From positions 4,898,001-4,962,000 of the forward strand of contig OX596334.1 in the NCBI GenBank assembly GCA_951394405.1: a stretch of DNA of 64,000 bases, written 5' to 3'. Source of the stretch: Coprinellus micaceus. Its lineage: Eukaryota; Basidiomycota; Agaricomycetes; Agaricales; Psathyrellaceae. This document shows positions 55,493 through 64,000 of this stretch, in pieces. Made by a program: the position numbers and the translations under genes. The notes beneath the pieces were generated by a model that was given only the letters and a program-made list of their open reading frames with translations, was not told the DNA's origin and made no database searches. Every line of letters starts with the position of its first letter. Positions within the stretch are counted from its first letter, which is position 1.

Positions 55493-58400
55493 ATGTCAGC
55501 TTGGTACGTTGAGCCTTCCTCTCTCTCTATGCGCCTCTCCTCCTTCTCGTTCTCTCCCCACTTTCTCTCTTGCGTATCTATCGTCCTTTCACGACGCTCT
55601 ATTACGCTTTACTCGTCGCCCCCACCGCAAGAGGCGTTCGGTTCACCTTACCCCAGGACGCCCTATTCGGTTTGGTCCGCTCAGTTCGATTCTTCTTATC
55701 CTTCCTTCTCGATTCGATGAGCGGCGCTTCTTTTCATTCTCCCTCTCTTCTACCTTCCTTCTCCAGCGGGGCCTTCCTTCCTTCCTTCCTTCCTTCTTCT
55801 CTCCGCATTCCGCATTCCACTTTCGAGCGCACTTTCGAGCGAGCGAACCGGCTTGGGCTGGGCTGGACCGCGCACCGCGTAAAAGCCACCCGAGCCGAGT
55901 ACACCCAATCCAATCGTATATCACTCTCGCGTTCTTTCTTCTTCTACGCTACTCGCCCGTTGATCATCATCATCATCTGCACCTTCATCTTCATCTTCTC
56001 CCTTTTTTTTCAAATCCTTCTGTTCATCAGGCATCGCCCCTCGGAAGGAAAGACGCAAGAGGGGTTAGATCATCGTTCTTCTCCCTACACGCATAGCCCC
56101 TGCCTTGCCTTCTAGGGCGTTGTGCCTGCTTTGGGTTTCGACGCGCTTGGTTGTGTGTTCTTCGTTCGACCTTCTGCGTTGTCCTTTCCCTATCTAGTTA
56201 CCCTACCCTACTCTACCGTTCTTGGATCCCATCCATCTTTGACCCCTGATCACATCTCCCTGACGCGCTCTCCCTCTCTCTTCACCCTTCGTGACCTCCA
56301 TAACGCATCGAACACCATCCGCTGACGCGCCAACAGGGAAGACGACCGCCGCGGCGCGTCCAAAGAATCCACACCCCACCCCCACTCTCACCCTTCCTCG
56401 AAGGACACACAGCTCCCCTCGGACCTCATCGACCCCGCTCTGCGCTCCTCCGCCTCGGGTACCCCAAACCCGTCTTCTGCACAGGGTACGGAGAAGGGCT
56501 CGCGTGGGTCGTCTAATATGAGCGGTAGCGGTGTCTCTGCGGGTACCGGACGGAAGAATGCGAAAGGGAGTGGAGGAGGACAGGGAGGAGGCGGAGGGGA
56601 CGAGCCCCTCCCGCATCGCATCCCGAGTCCTCCGGCGGGCCTTGCGCCTGCGCCGAGTGGGCACCATAGTGTGCCGCCGAGTCATAGTCCGAGTCCGAGT
56701 TTGAATGGGGAGAGGGGGGTGGGGAGGAGGAGTCCTGGGCAGGTGCGTTCGTCTTCCTTCGTTCGGTCTCTACATTCGACTCGCTTCGCTGTGCGCTCTA
56801 CTCGACGCGTCGGCGCGTTCGTGTTCTCCTATCGAGTCGAACCCCCGTGCCTCATCCGTATAGAAACCAAACTGACGACACCCGGGTTCTAGGGCGCCCC
56901 GCAACTCTACTCGAGCTCCACAAGCGCCGCAAGCGCGAATGCGAATGCGGGGGGAGGAGAAGCGCCCGCACGTGATGCGGGACCTGCGCCGGGGCAGTAT
57001 ATCTATGCGCCTCCGGGGAGTGGTGAGTGCTTCCTTCTTTTTGGGTGGTTCCCTCTTTCTTTTTGAGTGGTTCCCTCTTTTGAGCGGTTCCTTCTTTTTG
57101 AGAGGGGGAGAGAGAAAGTGTATATAAGAGCTGACGGGTTCCTCTTATTTCCTTGCCATCCCATCTACGTATCATCGAACGGCTACCTGCGCGTCGCCTT
57201 CGCTTCGGTGTTGGACGCTCTACCTGTGTGTCTACCTCGCCCGGTGACCGAAACCCTTTCGTGATCGTACGATCCCATCGCCACCTCGACCTCGACATTG
57301 GTCGACGTGAACGCCACCGTCTTCTACGACGTCTCTCCTCGCTCTCCCTCCCCTCGCCGCCTCCCTCCCTACCGCCCTCGCACGCACAGCCCCGCCACCC
57401 TCTCACTCCCCCCACATCCCACACGGGACTTCCCTCCCGCCCCCTCCACCTCCCTTCGACCCGCACCGCTACGCTCCTCCGCCCCCCCACCCGGGCGACC
57501 CGCACCACCCGCACCACCCTCAACACCACCCCCAACACCCGCAACAGGGCCAACATCCCCAACAGGACCATAGATACGGACCCCCGCCTCCGCCGCCCCA
57601 GCAGCTCGGCCAGTACCACACGGCGAGTGGAGTCCCGACGCATTTCGGACAGGTGCCGGCGATGAGCACGCAGTATGGGCCGCCGCCGCCGTCGATGGTA
57701 GGGGGAGGGAGTCCGGGGCAGGGAGGGTATATGCAGCAGGGGGCGCCGCATGCGATGTATGGGCCGCCGCCGGGGGGGTATGGGGGTGTTAATGGGGGGT
57801 ATGGGGGGCAGGGGCAGGGAGGGCAGGGAGGAGGGCAGGGGCATGGGGGAGGACAGGGGGGGATGGGGTTTGGACCGGCAAGTGGGGTTGGGGGGCCGGT
57901 GCAGGTTATTCATACGGATGATGCGGCTACGAAGGTGGGTTAGGTTTTTGGTTTTGTTGTTTCGATGTCTCTAACATGGATGCACCCCCCTAGCTGAGCG
58001 ATAGAGTGAGGAGGAGGTGCTTCAACTGTTGCACGACGGATACGAGTACGTGGAGGAGGTCGAATTTGAGTCCGGGGAAGGTCGTGAGTTGTTTTCTTTT
58101 TTTGTTGGTGTGGTGTTCGTTGTTAACCACTTCCTTTTCTTTTTCGTGCTCGTCTTCGCGTTCGACTCGCTTCTTCGTTGCTGCTCGTCTTCGACTGTCG
58201 CTTCCTCGCGTTCGTCTTCGACTCGCCTAGCTCTGCAACAAGTGCGGTCTCTTCGAACGCACCCACTCCCGCCCCCGCCCCGAGCAATTCCCGCATAAAC
58301 GCGGTCCGCTGGCCACGACGTCCCTCCAACGACGCACGCCCCCGTCCTCGCAGCCTCAACAACACCCTGGTCCCGCACCTTCCTCCCTGCCCCCTCCGCC

Positions 58401-58791
58401 GTCGTCCTACCCCCCTCCCCCCGGGCAGCCGCACCTGCAGCTGCAGAACGGTGTCAGCGGTGGTGGGTACACGCATTTGCCGCCGATTGGGTATGGGGGG
58501 TATAGCCACCCGCCGATCGCGCCGCTTGGGGGGGAGTATGGGAAGAGGGGGGAGTTGCCCGGGTTGGGCAGTTGGAGCCATGCGGGGCCGCCTGGGCCGC
58601 CGCCGCCCCCACCTCCGAGTTCGGGGGGTGAGCATGGGCATAATGGGCATGGGCATGGGGGACATGGAGATGAGAGGGGGAGGAGGGAGAGTAATGGGGG
58701 TGGGGGGCAGAGTCATCATGCGAGTCCGATGGGGAGTCGCGGGGCTAGTCCGGGGGGAGGGAAAGAGGAGAAGGTGGATGTGAGGGAGTGA
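55493..58791 (+). CDS. GATA-type zinc finger transcription factor
   Basis: Six exons (55493-55503, 56337-56742, 56893-57022, 57390-57934, 57994-58083, 58231-58791) join in phase to 580 residues. Exon 1 is only ATGTCAGCTTG; it reads MSAW across an 833-nt intron into EDDRRGASKESTPH. Exons 2 to 4 encode low-complexity Ser/Gly/Pro, then a Pro/His/Gln-rich stretch (HPGDPHHPHHPQHHPQ) and a Gly/Gln-rich stretch. Exon 5 begins the finger: RRRCFNCCTTDTSTWRRSNL. Exon 6 completes it: LCNKCGLFERTHSRPRPEQF. The cysteines are C-x2-C-x19-C-x2-C with the WRR core of GATA fingers, and a basic tail follows. The rest is Pro- and then Gly/His-rich. GATA factors bind WGATAR sites and control nitrogen, iron, light or developmental genes in fungi; the target here is unknown. 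The protein is nuclear by inference. Confidence 0.88.
57028..57104. repeat. Short minisatellite in intron 3 of the GATA gene
   Basis: About four imperfect units of 17-22 bp with the pattern TTCCYTCTTTTTGAGYGG follow the 5' splice site of intron 3. Confidence 0.6.
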
Positions 58792-61700
58792 CTTAGGGAG
58801 GGGTTGGCTAGGATGCCGAGGTGAGGTGGGTGTTTTGGCCGTCCCGGGATGCATGTTGAGAAGTGAGGTGGTCTATGTTTCCCTCGTTGAGCAACGTGGA
58901 CGAGTGTATGTTCTTTTGTTTTTGTTTTATCGATCCTTGACGCTGTGTCGTTCTTAATCGTTCATCATTCTACCTACCTACCCTATACGCCTTGTTTCTC
59001 TTTGCCTTGCCTTGACTTGTCTACGGCTACGTTTGCGTTTCCTGTTTGTTCTATTCTCATATGCCTGATGTTTTGTCTATTCCCAAAGCCCTAGTGTTCG
59101 TCGTAACCCCCTTGTGTATCGTTTCTTATGTGTTCCGATGTCTGGAAAATCGCTTGTGTTCCGTCTACGTTCCTGAAAAATTGTTTATGTTTTATCCCCC
59201 CTTACCTCTCGTTTCGTTCGCCTTGAGCTCAGACTCGCCCTCCCCGTACCTCGATGTTTGTTTAGTCCGATTCGCGTTTCTCTCCTCGGTTCTGAGACTT
59301 GTCTACGTTTCACTACGCCTGACCGATTGAAGTCGTGTCTATTGCATCGGTTCGACTAGGTCTGCTCTAATAATTATGCTCCTTCCCTTCTCATCCTGCA
59401 CGAGAAAGACACGATGACGCCGCTGCGATTCAGAGGGAGTCGTACGACCATAAATGTGAGGCTGTTGAATGGGATGGGTCGAGTGGTACGATACGTACGT
59501 GGCCTAGATTCTGAGTATGAAAACGAATAGGAACCAGGATGAGGCGAGATGAGGTATAGCGCGAAGGTGAGTGGCTAGGCACGTTCGGTCCGAACGTGCA
59601 TCGCAAGCTGGACTAACTTGAATGAGGATGGTTGAAGGGGACGGATGACGGGGATGGGGATGGGGATGGGGATGGAGAAGCGCCTCTGTTAATGAAGAAG
59701 GCGAGAAGGAGGTGAAGTGACTGTGAGGGGGGGTGATGCGTATGAGAAGCGGTTTGTGTGGGGGTTCGGAGAATGGACCGGGGGGAGGTGCGAAGAGGTT
59801 TGGGCTTAATTGCAAGGTTTTGTGGTTCGGAGGTTCGGGAAGGAGGGGCGAGGTGACGTTCGAGGGGATAGTCTAGCCCATACTTACGGAGGGGATAAAG
59901 GTACGATGACGTCCGATTTGGGTTTGGTTCAGGTCGAGGCTTTGAGGTCGTTTTGCGAGTGAGGGTTTGGAGGGATGAGGAAGTTCGAGAAGTCTGCGAA
60001 CCCGCAAGTGTGGTGCGTACGACGAATCGCACTAAATTGCGTGAAATGATCGATGCTAGCTGTGGATGATTCCCGAGTCGGGGTGAGTTGTTCGTACGTC
60101 AGATAAGTGCATAGTGAGTATCAGTGCGTCAGATTGTAAGTAGGAAGTAGTGGGTATCATACCTAGAAGTGATCGGTTCGGGCGGTGATACACAATTTGA
60201 GTAGCGTCTCAAACCTCAGGTCGTGTCGTCATATTCCCATGTAGAGGAGTTGAGTGTACGAGTGTGTATAGAAAGAAGCTCACCCGTGACGATAGGCAGG
60301 AACTAACAGATCATTTGGGATCCACTATCAGTGTATCACAACGCTTCTGGGATTCCTTCGCGTGTGGGTTAATGACTCTAAGGTAACGCGTTGGCGTTGA
60401 GTAGGTATATGATGATGATGAGTTGTCCCCGGTGTGTGGAGGATTGGGCGAAGTGCGCGGGGCGTGATGATAGGCAGGAACTAACAGGTTCTTTGAATGG
60501 ACGATTGGATGTGAAATCAGGCTTCGGCGTATCACTAAGAACTTCTAATCCTATGAGTATCCGCCATCTGACCCGCGAGACTCCGAACGAACGATGTACA
60601 GCCCTCATCGCGGGAGTGTATACCGAGTGCAGTGGTAAAGCTTCGAGCGATGAGGAGCACGAAGGTATGACGCGATGATAGGGATTCCGACGTGATGCGA
60701 GAGTGCGATGCGTTGAGTCTCTTCGATTCCTCAATAGAGTTTGGGAATCAGTGTGCGACTCGGGAATCATAGGACCGGGTGTGGAGCAGGGCTGAATGCG
60801 AGGGACCATGGAAGGTCGCCCCAGAGTTCGAGTCTACCGAATTTCTGGCAAAGGTGCGTCATCCACAATGAATTGCGTTGGGCTCGAACCGAGCTCTTCC
60901 ATCGCTCACTCAGCCCCCCTCCACCCACGGCTTCTTTAACCACGCCACCACACCTTGTGTCTGCAATGAAACGAAACCAGAGCTGAACCGCCCGACTATA
61001 CATGGTTCTGTACCGAAGCGGAACAAGACGGTGAGAGCTTCAGGGGGATCAGAGTGGCCGAATCGGTGGTGTGAGACCAGCGGTCACTTTCAATTGAGCG
61101 GTGTGAACGCCAAGTGGACTCAACGTGGTGGGGAAGAGGTGGGGAAACGGATCAGGCTTCTTGGGTTGTTGTGCAAGACAGGGGATGCGATCTGTTCGCT
61201 TGGACCCGTTCGGTTTGTTTATGCGATGTGATTTCCCTGAAAGGGTTAGCGTTGAGTGAAGAACGTAGCTGGGATCGGAGAGGACAAATGAGAGGTGCAG
61301 GGCATAGTCACGCCAGTGTTCGTGTAGAGTGGCTGTTCATGTCACTGGAGCTCGCTTCCGCAGCGCGAGGGGTCTTGTGATCGAGACTGCGTGGGAAGAG
61401 CGCGGGCGCTTATCGGCATTGTGATGTCACCCACCGTCCTTATTAGCCGCGCTGATTGATTGTACCTCCGCTTCGTTTGTCCAAGCCACCTATCAATAAT
61501 ATCAGGCGAAGCGATGGTACCTGGAGTTCTTGTGGGAGGCTCTATGAGCTCAAGTCAACATACCACCGCAATTGAAGGGAAGTGCAAGAGTGAATCACCA
61601 GACCCAATACATTGAGGGAGGGAGAACGGCGTATTACTGCCTCTTCGGTGTGACAAAGGTCTACAGAGGCTTCCGCGGTAGGGGTTCTCCCGCATTTAAA

Positions 61701-64000
61701 ACATAGCCTCTGCCGTTCGCACATGAGGCAGAGCGCCTATGAAGTTCTTCGGGGCGCCCATGAGCGATGTCATACCCCGCATTCTTACCCGGGAGAAGTG
61801 CTGTCACAGGATCCGCGCTGTTCGTACATGCGATGTCGAAGGCCATTGAACACTGAAGTGAGGAAACCAAGCTCCCAAACCGTTTGATAAACTAGTCATC
61901 GGTCAGAGGCAGTGTGATATGATGCGATAGAACCCAAGGCGAGTGGGCTAGGGCGCCGTTTAGAAGCGAAGAAGCCGAGTGTGGACGGGCGCTTAACGGC
62001 TCGAAACGGGTGATAACGTCCATCTTACGGGAGTGTGGGCATCAGAACGGTTCCGTTTGATGCACCTTTTTGAACTTCCTCGAAACCTCCGAGGTCAATG
62101 GAAGGTGGAGTTTAGATACGTCACGAGGCCTGTCAGGACGTTGGAAGACTGAAGGGATGCCGTACGATAGTGATCGATCAGTGTGGCGGGTGTTCGAGAA
62201 ATCCGGGGATGTTGGAGGGTTTGGGATCGGACGGTAGGTTTTTTCCGGGAGAGAGGAATACGAGTGAAACAGACACCTCCCTCCGGAGCTCTATCAGCAT
62301 GTCGAGCGCCTGTCGGACGGGCCTGTGCTTCCGGCCTTCTATCCGCGCTCTGCGTCAGAAGGCATCGGCTGTGTCATCATATCATATCGCACTGCCATCC
62401 CGTGCTGGACCTTGTCTGACCCTTTGAAATACCTATTTTCAGGTGAGGGGACCGTGGGCGATCCGGGTTGTACGGACGGAACGGAGGCCCAATGCATCGG
62501 ATGTCTCCCGTTATCTAAGCGCCCAGTGATAGGTAATCTCCCTGTGCCGCTCCAGACCGTTCGCGCTGTTAGAGATCTCAACTGTACAGTGGGGGTTGTG
62601 AGGTGGTGAGGGATTACGCATCCCGGACTCCCTAGTAATTCAACGGGAGGGCTTTCCCCGCAATAAGCAATGGGAGTAAGATAAGTAGGTTCCGTCGTTG
62701 TAGGGGCTTCTCCCTGACACACAGACGGTAGTGTACGAGAGAGCAAGATGAATCCCGGCGGGTCGTAAGCATAATACAACGGTCGACTTATTTTAGGTAT
62801 TCGTTGTCGCTAGCCCTACTCAAATTGCGACGCTTGGCTATTCTGTGCGGAAGGACAAGGAAAGGGACCTCTCGGCATCGTACCATCCCGAAGCACTCAA
62901 CGCTGATCAATATGTATTGTTCACCCTCCCTTCACTGGCCCAGTTCCACTGCCCAAAATTAGGCTGGTACCAGTCCGTATACCACCCGACTTTCTCTCTG
63001 ACGGATGTCAGCGCTCATGTACCCAGTAGCATTCAGGAGAGCCAGAGCTGTACGTAGCGATTGCATCATCCATCTTTCCCGCCACAATCGAGAGAGGAGG
63101 ATTCACACTATGGGATCGGCGTCGCTCAATCCGGTCGGACCTGGCAGCTATCACATTGGCGGATCTTTGCCTGACATCAACTGCAATGTACTCTCGCACT
63201 CGTTCGGAGTCTCCTAGCGCAGCTTTCTGCTGCTTCGTGCTGGGCGCTTCATCGTGCCCGAACGATAGTACTAAGGCATTCGCTTACAGCCACGTTCGCA
63301 CAAGGGCAGGGACTCCATTGGGCGAGAGGGTTATCGGACCACGCATTGGGAACCCTCTGATCAGAAAGTTCTTCCCTACGGCTTCGCATCAGTTAGGGGG
63401 TAGGGTCCTATCAAACGAGAAACGGAGCTTGTTGGGTACAACAAAGGCAGAGGTCGTCCTATCAACCCGGAGGTATCGTTGGTCGGGGTAATTGTGAGCA
63501 CCGCAGCGACTGTGTCCTACGAGGACTCATGTAGGGTTTCTATCGCGAAGCTTCTGCAAAGTCTCGTGTTTGTCTCTTGCTCACTGCCCGCCATCCAACT
63601 GAGGGGCCTTGGCGCCTGTCTCCACTGGCCTTCTGGGAGTTGCGCCTTTCCACAGGACACCATATCCCATAATAGATTCGATCTGATCAAGCCACATCAC
63701 ATCACCTTCCTATACCAGGGAGCTAGGTTGTCCTGGTAGATATAAGGCACAGGTCCCTCCCTGGTGGGATAACCTCGGAACTTACCTTCAAGACCATGAG
63801 CAGTATCGATCCAGCCTATCTCAGGGTCCTTCGCTCGGAGAAGGCGAATTCAGTCAGTATTGATGTCATGCTCTCTTCGATATTCAATGGACTCACAGTC
63901 TGGTAGTATGTCAACGGTCAGGGTCCCTCCAACAGACGTCAAAGACATGACAATTAACGCAGATCCACAGCCGCGCTCGGGGCGGTATATGTGCGACTTC
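58792..64000. other. Long stretch without a supported gene
   Basis: 58.8-59.4 kb is T-rich and probably includes the 3' UTR of the GATA gene. A (GGGGAT)n run lies near 59653-59677. The 18-bp word GATAGGCAGGAACTAACA occurs at about 60290 and again at about 60470. GGCGCTTAA occurs near 61989 and a variant near 61407. An ATG at about 63796 (MSSIDPAYLRVLRSEKANS) could open a gene that runs off the window. A reading at 62.3-62.6 kb (+) is open but unrecognised. Confidence 0.4.

Noticed and set aside
55760..55990. CTTC, ATC and TTCATC microsatellites in GATA intron 1
   Set aside because: Simple-sequence runs typical of a pyrimidine-rich intron; noted but not treated as separate elements.
58870..59340. 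Open frame in T-rich DNA after the GATA gene
   Set aside because: Composition fits a 3' untranslated region; no domain and no plausible start context.
60880..60970. tRNA-like sequence on the minus strand (GTGGCGTGGTTAAAGAAGCC and GGTTCGAGCCC)
   Set aside because: The A-box and B-box words are present and the D arm is good, but the T stem pairs poorly and no acceptor stem can be formed. Probably chance or a very old relic.

Overview
The window looks like nuclear DNA of a basidiomycete, most likely an Agaricomycete (mushroom-forming fungus). Genes are cut by many introns of about 45-65 nt with GT..AG ends. The families seen are typical of that group: DUF6533-type seven-helix membrane proteins, a Psathyrella-type FG-GAP propeller lectin, a fasciclin-domain GPI protein, an Rds1-type ferritin-like protein, a BTB protein and a GATA factor with a proline/histidine/glycine-rich body. 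All identifications come from reading motifs and splice sites by eye; no database search was possible.

Layout. 1.8-4.4 kb: a small secreted cysteine-rich protein, a tRNA-His with an intron, and a multi-pass membrane protein. 5.4-6.8 kb: a recent Mutator-like element with identical 197-bp terminal inverted repeats and a 9-bp target duplication, with a 273-bp CACTA-type MITE nested in one repeat; a tRNA-Val follows. 8.3-12.7 kb: two orphan cysteine-motif proteins, a two-domain fasciclin protein and a small GPI-type secreted protein. 14.1-15.9 kb: a secreted FAD-linked oxidoreductase. 16.8-25.5 kb: three DUF6533-type membrane genes (A, B, C). A carries the second copy of the MITE. B has an intron filled by a 1.09-kb CACTA-type element whose terminal repeat supplies the splice acceptor. 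26.9-29.1 kb: a non-autonomous LTR element with two apparently identical LTRs. 30-31.2 kb: the propeller lectin. 33.5-35 kb: DUF6533 gene D. 35.4-37.4 kb: a BTB protein whose two halves lie 0.9 kb apart. 39.5-40.8 kb: the ferritin-like protein. 48.3-49.7 kb: DUF6533 gene E. 50.2-53.8 kb: a block of diverged inverted and tandem repeats. 55.5-58.8 kb: the GATA factor. About half of the window shows no gene I can support.

How it fits together. Two themes dominate. One is a dispersed set of putative seven-helix receptors, some intact (C, probably E) and some apparently decaying (B, D). The other is recent transposon activity of three kinds (MULE, CACTA, LTR) that has entered genes and other transposons. 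The soluble and secreted products (lectin, fasciclin, oxidase, small secreted proteins) mostly have a clear TATA box 50-100 bp upstream of the start codon, while I see none for the membrane receptors. I found no rRNA, CRISPR or replication origin.
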